Source: an uncultured Ellagibacter sp. (lineage in GTDB: Bacteria; Actinomycetota; Coriobacteriia; Coriobacteriales; Eggerthellaceae). Taken from it: a DNA stretch of 64,000 nucleotides. How positions within the stretch are numbered: the first letter of the stretch is position 1; every line of letters begins with the position of its first letter. The notes below the pieces were generated by a model. That model ran no database searches. It had not been told where the DNA came from and worked only from the letters and a program-made list of their open reading frames with translations. The stretch spans positions 1 to 64,000 of the forward strand of contig NZ_CAKTTZ010000003.1 of NCBI RefSeq assembly GCF_934617235.1, read 5' to 3'. Made by a program: the position numbers and the translations under genes. This document shows positions 49,117-59,021 of the stretch, piece after piece.

Positions 49117-51438
49117 ATGAGCAGCTCATTCCCTCTCGCAAAGGCAACCGCACGATTGTTTCTCGCCCTCTCCCTCGCCTTCGCGATTTGCCTTCCCCTT
49201 CCCGTCGAGAAGGCCCACGCACTTGACGGGGGCTTTGACCTCGCGGAAAGCGATGCGGGCAGCGGCTCCGTCGACGACGATGCGATCAGCGCCAACGCCG
49301 ACGCGTCCCCGCAGCTGGGCGGCTCCGCTTCAAGCGCGCTCTCGCATGCCGCCGAATCCGGCAGCCCGCTCGTCGACTGGACGGCCTGCGGAACCTGTCG
49401 CTGGATGATCGATGCGCGCGGCTGTCTCACGATCGCGCCGATGGAGGGCGCCAATAGTGGCGAGCTTTCGTATTGGAAGGACGCGCCTTGGTACGATTAC
49501 CGCGATTCCATAACCTCCGCACAAATCAAGGACGGCGTCGTTGCCGCAACAACGTTTCGCATGTTCAGAAACTGCTCTCGCCTGATCTCGGTTGACCTAT
49601 CGGGCCTTGACACCTCGAAGGTGACCGAAATGGGGAGAGAGGACACCTGGGAAAGCGGCATGTTCTCCGGCTGCTCCCGACTCGCCTACCTCGACCTCTC
49701 GAGCCTCGACACGTCCAATGTCACGAGCATGGGCTGCATGTTCGAAGGCTGCTCGTCGCTTACCTCTCTCGACCTGTCCACCTTCGACACCTCAAACGTC
49801 GTCGACATGAACAGCATGTTCTTCGGCTGCACCAAGCTCACATCCCTCGATCTGTCAGGCTTCGACACCTCGAAGGTAACCAACATGGGAAGCAAAAGCA
49901 GCAGAACGGCTGCAGGGATGTTCGAGCGCTGCTCGAGCCTTACATCCCTCGATCTGTCCTCCTTCGACACCTCGAAGGTGACGGACATGAGCCGGATGTT
50001 CTTCGGCTGCGCCAAGCTCACGTCCCTCGATTTGTCGAGATTCAACACGTCTAACGTCACGTGTATGGACGGCATGTTCTGGGACTGCTCGGGGCTTTTC
50101 TCCCTCGACCTGTCGGGATTCGATACGTCCAGCGTCACAAGCATGGCCGCCATGTTCTGCGGCTGCTCGTTACTCGCACCGGTGAACCTGTCTGGCTTCA
50201 ATACCTCGAAGGTAACGAATATGAGCTTCATGTTCGAAGACTGCTCCCGCCTTTCCGCGCTCGATTTGTCGAGCTTCGACACCTCGAACGTGACGTACAT
50301 GGTATCGATGTTCGAAGGCTGCTCCAAGCTCGCCTCCCTCGACCTGTCGGGTTTTGACACCTCGAGCGTCACAAGCATGACGGCCATGTTCGCCGAATGC
50401 TCGTCGCTTTCCGCGCTCGACCTGTCAGGATTCAACACCTCCCAGGTAACGGACATGAGCAACCTGTTCTCGTTCTGCTCATCACTTGCGTCCCTCGACC
50501 TGTCGGGCCTCGACACCTCGGAGGTGGAGAACATGACCCATATGTTCCTTCGCTGCTCCGAGCTCACCACCCTGGACCTGACGTCCTTCGATACCTCGAT
50601 GGCGAAGAGCATGGACTATATGTTCTACGGCTGCTCGTCGCTTAAGTCGGTGTCGCTCAGCCAGAAGTTTTCTTTCACGGGACGGGGAATCACGCGCCAG
50701 TGCAAGCTACCGAAGCCCCTTGAGAAGAAGGGGTACACGGGGCTTTGGGTGAGCGCGACCGACGGTGCGGTTTACACGCCCGACGAGATTCCCAACTATG
50801 TGGCCGCAACCTACACCGCGCAAATCGCCTTCCCCGACGTGGATTACGCGGATTGGTACGGCGAAGCGGTCTCGTTTGTTTCGGCAAAGGGCCTTATCAC
50901 AGGCTACACCGACGGCGAGAAGGCAGGGTTTTTCGGCGTGGGCGATACGCTGACGCGCGCGCAGTTCGCCACGATTCTCTGGCGCAATGCCTGTCCCGAC
51001 GAGTACGCGACCTACGACCCCAAGACCGCCGTGGACACAACGGGCATCGAGGGCTCAGCTGACGGCACGTACTACACCGCTGCCGCGAACTGGGCGGTCA
51101 CCAACAGCTACATCACTGGAATCGACAATCTGGACGGCACGTTCGACTTCGCGGCCGACACGCCCGTGAGCTTCGAGCAGATGATCACCATCCTCTCGCG
51201 CGTCGGCGCAAACCCCGACGAGGTCGAGGCGTCAGGAGGCGACCTGTCCGCCTTCGTCGACGGCGATATGGCGAGCGACTGGTCGCGCAAGCCCCTCGCA
51301 TGGGCGCATGACCTGGGCCTTGTCGAGGGTTACAACGATCCCGACAGGGGTAAGCTCCTCTGCCCGGGCGAGAATGTCGAGCGCCAGCGCGCGGCCACCG
51401 TCCTCGCGCGCGCCTTCACCATGGGAGTCCTGAAGTAG
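49117..51438 (+). CDS. BspA-type leucine-rich-repeat surface protein with SLH anchor
   Basis: 773 residues from the ATG at 49117 (AAGGAG upstream). A signal peptide spans residues ~1-38 (LFLALSLAFAICLPLPVEKAHA). Residues ~150-510 hold about fourteen BspA/DUF285 repeats of ~23 residues (pattern MFxGCSSLTSLDLSxFDTS). Residues ~570-773 form three SLH domains (FPDVDYADWYGEAVSF, FEQMITILSRVG, ERQRAATVLARAFTMGVLK). The C-terminal end resembles that of the large SLH protein at 817-6165 (both end in ...LK after a final SLH helix). It should be an exposed adhesin-like protein. Ligand unknown. Confidence 0.92.
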   Translation: MSSSFPLAKATARLFLALSLAFAICLPLPVEKAHALDGGFDLAESDAGSGSVDDDAISANADASPQLGGSASSALSHAAESGSPLVDWTACGTCRWMIDARGCLTIAPMEGANSGELSYWKDAPWYDYRDSITSAQIKDGVVAATTFRMFRNCSRLISVDLSGLDTSKVTEMGREDTWESGMFSGCSRLAYLDLSSLDTSNVTSMGCMFEGCSSLTSLDLSTFDTSNVVDMNSMFFGCTKLTSLDLSGFDTSKVTNMGSKSSRTAAGMFERCSSLTSLDLSSFDTSKVTDMSRMFFGCAKLTSLDLSRFNTSNVTCMDGMFWDCSGLFSLDLSGFDTSSVTSMAAMFCGCSLLAPVNLSGFNTSKVTNMSFMFEDCSRLSALDLSSFDTSNVTYMVSMFEGCSKLASLDLSGFDTSSVTSMTAMFAECSSLSALDLSGFNTSQVTDMSNLFSFCSSLASLDLSGLDTSEVENMTHMFLRCSELTTLDLTSFDTSMAKSMDYMFYGCSSLKSVSLSQKFSFTGRGITRQCKLPKPLEKKGYTGLWVSATDGAVYTPDEIPNYVAATYTAQIAFPDVDYADWYGEAVSFVSAKGLITGYTDGEKAGFFGVGDTLTRAQFATILWRNACPDEYATYDPKTAVDTTGIEGSADGTYYTAAANWAVTNSYITGIDNLDGTFDFAADTPVSFEQMITILSRVGANPDEVEASGGDLSAFVDGDMASDWSRKPLAWAHDLGLVEGYNDPDRGKLLCPGENVERQRAATVLARAFTMGVLK
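49550..50640 (+). repeat. Tandem ~69-bp coding repeats of the BspA domain
   Basis: The repeats recur about every 69 bases (23 codons) with the DNA words CTCGACCTGTC, TTCGACACCTCG and ATGTTC at fixed spacing. One unit near 49890 is longer because of a short Ser/Arg-rich insertion (GSKSSRTAAGM). High DNA similarity between units makes copy-number change by recombination likely. Confidence 0.85.
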
Positions 51439-51488
51439 CGCGGTGCCGTATAATGCACGTAAACGATTTTGCCTGAGGGAGGTGCGAC

Positions 51489-52574
51489 ATGCTCTATCAG
51501 CTGATGAATAAGAACACCGTCGTCGCGACGTACAGCGAGCATAAGGATATCGACGACTTTCTCTACGAAGAGGTCGAGCGCTTCGACCCCTATCTTCCCT
51601 ATGGATTCATCGATATCAACGACTGGATCGACGGGCGAGCCATCGCCAAACACCGAACGTCGATCGAGAAGCTCATGCGCGAGCTCGGCCTTACCACCCG
51701 CCATGACTTCATCGGCATGGTACGCTGCCTGTCGCTGACCGACACTTTCTGGATGAAGCGCGAAGACGAAGTTTTGACCTGGGATGACGTATCGCTTTAT
51801 CGCAATCCCTTCGATGATGTCATCGCGCGCATCGCCTTCGACGGCACCGGCATGTACGGACGGCAGAACTCCCTCACTTCCCCAGAGTTCGCGACGTCAG
51901 GCTCGTTTGCGAAATGCTGGATTCGCGAAAACGGGCAGATTTCACTTTTGAAGCGCGGCTCCTCCGGTTATGCGAACGCAGGGTTCGAACCGTACTCCGA
52001 GAAACTCGCATCCGATTTGCTCGACGCCGCTAGAATCGACCACGTTCCTTATTCGCTGCTTCGATTCCATAAAAAGCTCGCCTGCAAATGCCCCCTGTTC
52101 ACATCGGAGCGTGAAGGATTCGTTTCGGCTCACAGATTCTTCGATGGCCCCTTCGGCGTTAAAGACATGCTCGCTTTCGCCTCGGAACACGGCGCTGAAG
52201 AGGCATTCCGCGAAATGGTCGTGATGGATGCAGTCATGGCGAACGTCGATCGGCATGCGGGGAATTACGGCTTTTTAGTCAACAATGCGACCGGTGAGAT
52301 TCTTCGCATGGCGCCGCTGTTCGACCACAACATGGCCTGCCTGCCCATGATGATGGAGATGGACGACTTCGACGAGTACATCCGCCTCATCGGGCCGAAG
52401 ATCGGCACCGACTTCATCGCCATCGGACGCGCCCTTATGACGCCCGGCATCCGCGCGAAGCTTGTCGACTTGAAGGACTTCGAATACGAGGACCCGGGCT
52501 TCGACTACCCCAAATGGAAGCTCGACGCCGTGAACAAGCTGAAGAACGCGCAGATCAAAGCGCTGCTGGCGTAG
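51489..52574 (+). CDS. HipA-like kinase-fold protein
   Basis: 361 residues; GGGAGGTG precedes the ATG. The C-terminal part matches HipA/CtkA kinases: GSFAKCWIRENGQISLLKRG (nucleotide-binding Lys), FREMVVMDAVMANVDRHAGN with YGFLVNN (catalytic D..N), and MAPLFDHNMACL (metal-binding Asp). The usual HipA N-terminal domain is replaced by an unrelated ~110-residue region. No hipB-like HTH gene is adjacent, so it is not a standard toxin-antitoxin pair. A TATAAT at 51449-51454 is a likely -10 box. Targets unknown. Confidence 0.8.
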   Translation: MLYQLMNKNTVVATYSEHKDIDDFLYEEVERFDPYLPYGFIDINDWIDGRAIAKHRTSIEKLMRELGLTTRHDFIGMVRCLSLTDTFWMKREDEVLTWDDVSLYRNPFDDVIARIAFDGTGMYGRQNSLTSPEFATSGSFAKCWIRENGQISLLKRGSSGYANAGFEPYSEKLASDLLDAARIDHVPYSLLRFHKKLACKCPLFTSEREGFVSAHRFFDGPFGVKDMLAFASEHGAEEAFREMVVMDAVMANVDRHAGNYGFLVNNATGEILRMAPLFDHNMACLPMMMEMDDFDEYIRLIGPKIGTDFIAIGRALMTPGIRAKLVDLKDFEYEDPGFDYPKWKLDAVNKLKNAQIKALLA

Positions 52575-52621
52575 GGATTGAAAGCCCCAACGTAAGGGTC
52601 GAGGAGAACCCTCGAGAACGG

Positions 52622-52656
52622 AAAAGGCGCCCCGTATTGTGCGGGACGCCTTTTCT
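52622..52656. terminator. Bidirectional terminator between the HipA-like gene and gltD
   Basis: A 13-bp stem with one mismatch (AAAAGGCGCCCCG with CGGGACGCCTTTT) and 7-base loop. A-run on one side and T-run on the other let it serve the convergent genes on both strands. Confidence 0.88.
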
Positions 52657-52684
52657 GCAAGGTGATTCAACGGCGAAATCGAGG

Positions 52685-54199
52685 TTACAGCCCCAGGTCG
52701 GCCGCCACTTCGGCCGCGCACTTGAGCGCGTCGGCCATCGAGCTCACCACGAGCGAGCTGCCGTTGCGCGCATCGCCCGCGACATACACTGCGGCACGAC
52801 TCGCCGCAGCAGCGTCTTCGGCGAGCTCAGCGCGATGCGTCGCCGCGGCCGCGCCGGTCGCGCCGCCTTCCATCACGGGAAGGGGACGGCCCGTCGTCGC
52901 CACGGGAACGCCGAACGCATCGAACACGCCGCGCTCGGGACCCGCGAAACCGCAAGCGACAAGCACCAGCTGCGCATCGATTTCCCGCTCAGAGCCCTCG
53001 ACCGCAAAAGGCTTGCCCGCCGACCAATCGAGCAAGTGAACCTGAAGCCCGCGCACGTGCCCGTTGTCGTCCAGGAGCACACGCTGCGTGTCAGCGCACC
53101 ATTCACGCAGGTCATCACCCTGAAGCGCAATAGCCTCCTCCTGGCCGTAGTCGGTCTTTTTCACGTTGGGCCACTCCGGCCACGCATTGGAGGCCGCACG
53201 CACCTCGGACGCGCAGGGGCCGTATTCCAGCTGGCGCACCGTGCGCGCACCCTGGCGCACCGCCGTACCCATGCAGTCGTTGCCCGTATCGCCGCCGCCG
53301 ACAACGACGACGTCTTTGCCCTCGGCGCTGATAGCAGGCTCGCGGCCCTCGAGCAGCGCGCGCGTCTGCTCGGTGAGATAATCGACCGCGTAGACCACGT
53401 CACCCGAGGCGAGGCCTTCCTCGAAGCCTTCGGCGCGAACACCGCGTGCCGCACACGCGCCCGCCGCCACGACAACCGCGTCGAATTCCTCGGCAAGCCC
53501 CACAGCCACCGCGGAATCGGCCGCGTCGGTGTTCAGGCGAAACTCGATGCCCAGCTCGGCCATGAGCTCGGTGCGGCGCGTGACCACCGACTTCTCGAGC
53601 TTCATGTTCGGGATGCCGTACATGAGAAGGCCGCCCGCACGGTCGTGGCGCTCGACCACCGTGACGCGGGCACCGCGGCGCGCGAGATCCCAAGCGGCGA
53701 CCAAACCCGCAGGTCCCGAACCGATTACGGCAATGCTCGGCGCATCTGCGGCCGCAGGCGCGAACCTGCGCGGCCCGCCGTGTTCCCATTGCCAATCGGA
53801 GATGGCGCGCTCGTTGTCGTGGATTGTCACGGGCTCGTCGTTGCGGCCTAAGTTGCACGCCGCCTCGCACAGCGCCGGGCACACGCGGCTCGTGAACTCG
53901 GGCATGGGACTCGTGAGCGACAGACGCGCCGCCGCCTCGCCCCACTGGCCGCGCCACGCGAGGTCGTTCCACTCGGGAATCAGGTTGTGAAGCGGGCACC
54001 CCGAGGGGCGTGCCTTCCCAAACGAGGCCCCGAACTGGCAAAACGCCACGCCACATGCCATGCAGCGGCTCGCCTGCTCGCGCTGGCCCTCTTCGGGAAG
54101 ATTCACACCCAGCTCGTTGAAATCCTGCGTGCGCTCCGCAACGGGACGCAGGTCATGAGCATGACGACCATGCTCCAAAAATGCTCCTGGCTTGCCCAT
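52685..54199 (-). CDS. gltD: Glutamate synthase (NADPH) small subunit
   Basis: 504 residues. It passes electrons from NAD(P)H through FAD and [4Fe-4S] clusters to the large subunit. The N-terminal cluster region contains ASRCMACGVAFCQFG, GCPLHNLIPEWNDL, TSRVCPALCEAACNL; the FAD site is IAVIGSGPAGLVAAWDLARR and the NAD(P) site DVVVVGGGDTGNDCMGTA. The gene starts 3 bases after gltB, so it is translationally coupled. Confidence 0.95.
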   Translation of the reverse strand: MGKPGAFLEHGRHAHDLRPVAERTQDFNELGVNLPEEGQREQASRCMACGVAFCQFGASFGKARPSGCPLHNLIPEWNDLAWRGQWGEAAARLSLTSPMPEFTSRVCPALCEAACNLGRNDEPVTIHDNERAISDWQWEHGGPRRFAPAAADAPSIAVIGSGPAGLVAAWDLARRGARVTVVERHDRAGGLLMYGIPNMKLEKSVVTRRTELMAELGIEFRLNTDAADSAVAVGLAEEFDAVVVAAGACAARGVRAEGFEEGLASGDVVYAVDYLTEQTRALLEGREPAISAEGKDVVVVGGGDTGNDCMGTAVRQGARTVRQLEYGPCASEVRAASNAWPEWPNVKKTDYGQEEAIALQGDDLREWCADTQRVLLDDNGHVRGLQVHLLDWSAGKPFAVEGSEREIDAQLVLVACGFAGPERGVFDAFGVPVATTGRPLPVMEGGATGAAAATHRAELAEDAAAASRAAVYVAGDARNGSSLVVSSMADALKCAAEVAADLGL

Positions 54200-54202
54200 C
54201 GC

Positions 54203-57200
54203 TTACTTCCCTTCCGTCATGGCGTCGAACGCGATCTGCAACGCCTCTTCATGCGACTTCCCCGATGCCTCGGCGGCCTCGACCGCGTTGATCACGCGCT
54301 CGTAATCGCGGGGAATCACCTTCACGAACAGCTTCTTCAATGTGTTGAACTGGTAGAGCAGCTTGATGCCGCGCGGCGACTGCGTGCGCTCGGCATGCTC
54401 CTCAATCAGACTGCGGATGAGCTCGATCTCGTCCTCGGAGGGCTCGCACAGGCGCACCATGTCGAGGTTGCAGTTGTCCGCGAGCGTGCCGAACTTGTCG
54501 TACACGTACGCCACGCCGCCCGACATGCCCGCCGCGAAGTTCGGCCCGACCTCGCCCAAGATGAGCGCGATGCCGCCGGTCATGTACTCGCAGCCGTGGT
54601 TGCCCACACCCTCGACGACCACCGTGGCGCCCGAGTTGCGCACGGCGAAACGCTGGCCGGAAAGGCCGTTCACAAAGCCCTTTCCGCTGGTCGCGCCATA
54701 GAACGCCACGTTGCCCACGACCACGTTCTCGTCGAACTTATACGTGGCGGCCTCAGGCGGGCGCACCGTCAGGATGCCACCCGAAAGGCCCTTGCCGAAG
54801 TAGTCGTTCGCGTCACCCTCGATGTTCAGCGTGATGCCGCGCGGCAGGAAGGCGCCGAAGCTCTGCCCGCCCGAGCCGTCGCAGTCCACCGTGATCGAGC
54901 CCTCGGGAAGCCCCTCGGGATGTTGGCGCGTCACCTGGCTGCCGAGCATCGTTCCCACGCAGCGGTTCACGTTGGCGATGTCGGCGCTGAAGCGGATGGG
55001 GCGCAGATGCTCACGCGCGTCGGCCGTGTAGGGGATGAACAGCGTCGCGTCGAGCGCGCGGTCGAGCTGGCAATCGGGCGCCATCGAGGGGAGGAAGTGC
55101 TTGCCCTCGGCACCGGGGATGGCCTGGCCGAACTCATTGGTGGCCGTGGCGAGCATGTCGGCGAGGTCCATCTCGTTCGCCTTCCAGTTGCCCGGCACCT
55201 CGACCTGGCGCAGGTACTCGGGATGGCCCACCATCGCATCAACCGTGCGGAATCCGAGCTGCGCCATGATTTCGCGCATTTCTTCGGCCACGAACATCAT
55301 GAAGTTCACGACGTATTCGGGTTTGCCGGCAAAGCAGCTGCGCAGCTTGCAGTTCTGCGTCGCGACGCCGACGGGGCAGGTGTCCTGCTGGCAGTCGCGC
55401 TGCATCATGCAACCCATGGCGACGAGCGGCATGGTGGCAAAGCCGAACTCCTCGGCGCCGAGCAGTGCGGCCATGACCACATCGCGCCCGCACATGAGCT
55501 TGCCGTCGGTTTCCACGACAACGCGACTGCGCAGGCCGTTGCGCAGAAGTGTCTGCTGCGTTTCGGCGAGGCCGATCTCGAACGGGATGCCCGCATGGTA
55601 GATCGAGTCGCGCGGGGCTGCGCCCGTGCCGCCGTTGTGGCCGGAAATGGTGATCTTGTCGGCGCCGCCCTTGGCAACGCCCGTCGCGATAGTTCCCACG
55701 CCCGCGAGAGCACACAACTTCACCGACACGCGCGCACCGGGGTTCGCGTTTTTCAGGTCGAAGATGAGCTCGGCTAAGTCCTCGATCGAGTAGATGTCGT
55801 GGTGCGGCGGCGGGGAAATGAGCCCCACACCTGGGGTGGAGCGACGTACCTCGGCGATCCAGGGGTACACCTTCTTGCCGGGCAAATGGCCGCCCTCGCC
55901 CGGCTTCGCGCCCTGCGCCATCTTGATCTGGATCTCAATGGCCGAAGACAGATAGCGGCTCGTCACGCCGAAGCGGCCCGACGCCACCTGCTTGATGGCG
56001 CTGCACTTGCTGTCGCCGTTGGGAAGCGGCGTCTCGCGCGCCGGGTCCTCGCCGCCTTCGCCCGTGTTCGATTTGCCTCCGAGGCGATTCATCGCGATGG
56101 CCAGGCACTCGTGCGCTTCCTTGGAAATGGAGCCGTAGCTCATGGCGCCCGTGTTGAAGCGCTTGACAATCTCGCTTGCAGGCTCGACCTCGTCGATCGG
56201 CACCGGGGCGCCCTGCGGCGCGAAGTCGAGCAAATCGCGCAGCGTGACCGCGCGGCCGGGAACGTGGCACGCGGCGCTGTATTCCTTGAACAGATCGTAG
56301 TCGCCTTCGCGCACCGCACGCTGGAGCAGATAAATCGTCTGGGGGTTGATCAGGTGCTCCTCGCCGTCGATCGGGCGCCACGAGGTCACGCCGAGCGTCG
56401 GAAGCTGATCGGGCGCGGGCGTCTTGTCGAGCGCAATCGCCTTGTCGTAGCGCTCGTTCAGCTCGCGTTGCACACCCGCGGCATCAAGACCGCCGATGCG
56501 CGTGGACGTATGCGTGAAGCACTCGTCGACGAACGCGTCGTCAAGGCCCAGAATCTCGAAGATCTGCGCGGAATGGTAGCCCTGCATCGTGGAGATGCCC
56601 ATCTTCGACATGATGGACGTGATGCCCGCAGTGACCGCCTTATCGTAGTTCGCAACAGCCGTGTCGCCGTCCACATCGAGTTCGCCGCGCTCGCACAGAT
56701 CGCGGATGCACTCGTGCGCCATGTACGGGTAGATTCCCGATGCGGAATAGCCCACCAAGCAGGCGAAATCATGCGCCCGCATGGCGTCGCCGGCTTCCAC
56801 GAGAAGGTCGGCGTCGGTGCGCAGACCCACGTTAATCAGGTGGTTGTGCACCGCAGCGAGCGACAGAAGGCTCGGGATGGGAACCTCGCCCTCGCCCGCG
56901 CGGTCGGACAGCACGATCAGGTTCGCACCGCCGCGCACGGCCGCTTCCACGTTTTCGCGCAATGCGGCAAGCGCGCCTTCAAGCGCACCCGGCTTAGCGT
57001 CGCGCGGATAAGTGCAGCTGAAGCGCGCCGTCTTGAATCCGACGCGATCGATCGAGCACAGGCGGTTGAACTCGTCGTGCGTGAGCATCGGACTCTCGAG
57101 GCGCACGAGGCGGCACGTGTCGCGGCAGTCTTCCAAGAGATTGCCGTGGTTGCCGACGTAGAGCACCGTCGAGGTGACGAAGCTTTCGCGCAGCGCGTCG

Positions 57201-58888
57201 ATCGGCGGGTTCGTCACCTGGGCGAACAGCTGGTTGAAGTAGTCGAAGAAGCTGCGGGTCTTTTTGGAGAGACACGCAAGCGGCGCGTCGGTGCCCATGG
57301 ATGCAAGCGGAACCTGGCCCTTGTTCGCCATGGGACGGATGAGCTCCTGCACGTCGTCGAAGTGGTAACCCAGCTTGGCCATGCGGCGCGTGAAGGGCAC
57401 GTTCGCATCCTTCTCCGCGGCAACCTTGGCAGCCGCGGCAGCAGGCTCGGGCAGGGGCAAGTCGTCGACGGAGAGCGTTTCCTCGCCGAGCCAATCGCGG
57501 TAGGGCTTTTCGTTCGCATAGCGGTTGCGAATCTCGTCGTTCCAGATAACACGCCCCTGAGCAGGGTCTACTTCGAGCATCTCGCCAGGGCCGAGGCACC
57601 CCGCCTGCAGGATGTCCTCAGGATCGACGTCGATTGTCCCCACCTCAGAGGACAAGATGAGCCAATCCTTGCGCGTAATGTAATAGCGCGCCGGGCGCAG
57701 GCCGTTGCGGTCGAGAGCGGCACCGAGCATGCGGCCGTCGGTAAACGCGATGGCGGCAGGCCCGTCCCAAGGCTCCATGAGCATGGACTGGTAGGCGTCG
57801 TAGGCGCGGCGCTTCTCGTCGATGCGGTCGTTGTTGTCCCACGGCTCGGGGATCATCATGGTGACGGCGCGATCGAGCGGACGACCGTTCATCGTCAGGA
57901 ACTCGAGTACGTTGTCCAAGATGGCGGAGTCGGAGCCCTCGCGGTTGATAATCGGCAGGATCTTCTTCAGGTCCTCGCCGAGCACCGGGCTGTAAAGCTT
58001 CGGCTCGCGTGCGCGCGTCCATGAGATGTTGCCGCGCAGCGTGTTGATCTCGCCGTTGTGGATGATGTAGCGGTTCGGATGCGCGCGCTCCCACGACGGC
58101 GTCGTGTTCGTGGAGTAGCGCGAATGCACGAGCGCAAGGGAGGTCTCGACCGCCGCGTCGTTCAAGTCGGTGAAGAAGCGGCGCATCTGGGTCGCCACGA
58201 GCATGCCCTTGTAGACGATAGTGCGGCTCGACATCGAGCACACGTAGAAGATCTTGTTCGCGAGCGCCGGGTTCGCATCAGCTGCGCGCTCGATGGTGCG
58301 ACGGCACACATAGAGCTTGCGCTCGAAATCTTGGCCTGCGGAAACGTCTTCTGGGCGACGCAAGAAAGCCTGCAGGATCGTCGGCATGCACGCTTGCGCG
58401 GTGCTGCCAAGGTCGTGCGGATCGACCGGCACCTCACGCCAAAACATCAAGGGCACGCCGCACTTCGCGCAGCCTTCCTCGAAGACGCGCTTCGCATCGC
58501 GCACGCCGATTTCGTCATCGTGCGGGAAGAAGAGCATGGCGACGCCGTAGTCGCCTTCCCCCGGCAAAAGTTGGCCTTCTTTTTGCGCTTCCTTGCGGAA
58601 GAAGCGGTGCGGAATCTGGAAGAGCACGCCTGCGCCGTCGCCGGTGTTGCGCTCGAGCCCCGTGCCGCCACGATGCTCCAAGTTGACCAGCACCGATAGC
58701 GCATCATCCAGCATGGCGTGGCTGCGCTCGCCTTTCAGATGCGCAAGCGCGCCGATGCCGCACGCATCGTGCTCGTACGATTCGCGGTAAAGACCCCTCG
58801 CGGGCTGCTTCGCCTCGCCAGCCGCGCATGCCCCTTGCGCAGCTTCGCAACGAGGCGCCCCCGCCTGTTCGCTCAGTTGATAGTTCAT
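54203..58888 (-). CDS. gltB: Glutamate synthase large subunit
   Basis: 1561 residues. It makes two glutamates from glutamine and 2-oxoglutarate. The class II glutaminase Cys is in YEHDACGIGALAHLKG after a ~40-residue N-terminal propeptide-like leader. The FMN/synthase domain has GRFGVTSRYLSSAIEIQIKM, KPGEGGHLPGKKV, and the 3Fe-4S Cys region (MGCMMQRDCQQDTCPVGVAT). The C-terminal beta-helix GXGXG domain ends the protein. The ATG at 58888 has GAAGGATC upstream. First gene of gltBD. Confidence 0.97.
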   Translation of the reverse strand: MNYQLSEQAGAPRCEAAQGACAAGEAKQPARGLYRESYEHDACGIGALAHLKGERSHAMLDDALSVLVNLEHRGGTGLERNTGDGAGVLFQIPHRFFRKEAQKEGQLLPGEGDYGVAMLFFPHDDEIGVRDAKRVFEEGCAKCGVPLMFWREVPVDPHDLGSTAQACMPTILQAFLRRPEDVSAGQDFERKLYVCRRTIERAADANPALANKIFYVCSMSSRTIVYKGMLVATQMRRFFTDLNDAAVETSLALVHSRYSTNTTPSWERAHPNRYIIHNGEINTLRGNISWTRAREPKLYSPVLGEDLKKILPIINREGSDSAILDNVLEFLTMNGRPLDRAVTMMIPEPWDNNDRIDEKRRAYDAYQSMLMEPWDGPAAIAFTDGRMLGAALDRNGLRPARYYITRKDWLILSSEVGTIDVDPEDILQAGCLGPGEMLEVDPAQGRVIWNDEIRNRYANEKPYRDWLGEETLSVDDLPLPEPAAAAAKVAAEKDANVPFTRRMAKLGYHFDDVQELIRPMANKGQVPLASMGTDAPLACLSKKTRSFFDYFNQLFAQVTNPPIDALRESFVTSTVLYVGNHGNLLEDCRDTCRLVRLESPMLTHDEFNRLCSIDRVGFKTARFSCTYPRDAKPGALEGALAALRENVEAAVRGGANLIVLSDRAGEGEVPIPSLLSLAAVHNHLINVGLRTDADLLVEAGDAMRAHDFACLVGYSASGIYPYMAHECIRDLCERGELDVDGDTAVANYDKAVTAGITSIMSKMGISTMQGYHSAQIFEILGLDDAFVDECFTHTSTRIGGLDAAGVQRELNERYDKAIALDKTPAPDQLPTLGVTSWRPIDGEEHLINPQTIYLLQRAVREGDYDLFKEYSAACHVPGRAVTLRDLLDFAPQGAPVPIDEVEPASEIVKRFNTGAMSYGSISKEAHECLAIAMNRLGGKSNTGEGGEDPARETPLPNGDSKCSAIKQVASGRFGVTSRYLSSAIEIQIKMAQGAKPGEGGHLPGKKVYPWIAEVRRSTPGVGLISPPPHHDIYSIEDLAELIFDLKNANPGARVSVKLCALAGVGTIATGVAKGGADKITISGHNGGTGAAPRDSIYHAGIPFEIGLAETQQTLLRNGLRSRVVVETDGKLMCGRDVVMAALLGAEEFGFATMPLVAMGCMMQRDCQQDTCPVGVATQNCKLRSCFAGKPEYVVNFMMFVAEEMREIMAQLGFRTVDAMVGHPEYLRQVEVPGNWKANEMDLADMLATATNEFGQAIPGAEGKHFLPSMAPDCQLDRALDATLFIPYTADAREHLRPIRFSADIANVNRCVGTMLGSQVTRQHPEGLPEGSITVDCDGSGGQSFGAFLPRGITLNIEGDANDYFGKGLSGGILTVRPPEAATYKFDENVVVGNVAFYGATSGKGFVNGLSGQRFAVRNSGATVVVEGVGNHGCEYMTGGIALILGEVGPNFAAGMSGGVAYVYDKFGTLADNCNLDMVRLCEPSEDEIELIRSLIEEHAERTQSPRGIKLLYQFNTLKKLFVKVIPRDYERVINAVEAAEASGKSHEEALQIAFDAMTEGK

Positions 58889-58945
58889 ATGCGATCCTTC
58901 GTCTATAGGGCTGCCGTTTTACCAAAATGGCAGTCTATGACGTAG

Positions 58946-58974
58946 TGTATCGGCTCTTTCACGCTTTGTTTCAA
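58946..58974 (-). promoter_or_regulatory. gltBD promoter
   Basis: On the minus strand TTGAAA (58969-58974), a 17-base spacer and GATACA (58946-58951), placing the start about 50 bases before the gltB ATG. The -35 box lies inside one arm of a perfect inverted repeat. Confidence 0.6.
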
Positions 58975-59021
58975 GCTGCAACATGGTTATGACAACCTGG
59001 AAACACACTTGAAACAAAGCG
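58962..59021. promoter_or_regulatory. Perfect 14-bp inverted repeat at the gltBD promoter
   Basis: CGCTTTGTTTCAAG (58962-58975) and its exact complement (59008-59021) are separated by 32 bases. One arm covers the -35 box and the other lies upstream. The spacing between arm centres (46 bases) suits two protein sites or a DNA loop. The regulator is unknown; it is not a clear match to GlnR or TnrA boxes I know. Confidence 0.6.

Noticed and set aside
49550..50640. Regular ~69-bp repeats as a CRISPR or satellite
   Set aside because: They encode BspA leucine-rich repeats in a continuous frame with a signal peptide and SLH domains.
51489..52574. HipBA toxin-antitoxin module
   Set aside because: There is no HipB-like HTH gene beside it and the N-terminal half does not look like HipA.
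55799..58024. 741-codon plus-strand frame opposite gltB
   Set aside because: Antisense to conserved glutamate synthase sequence; no ribosome site or domain.
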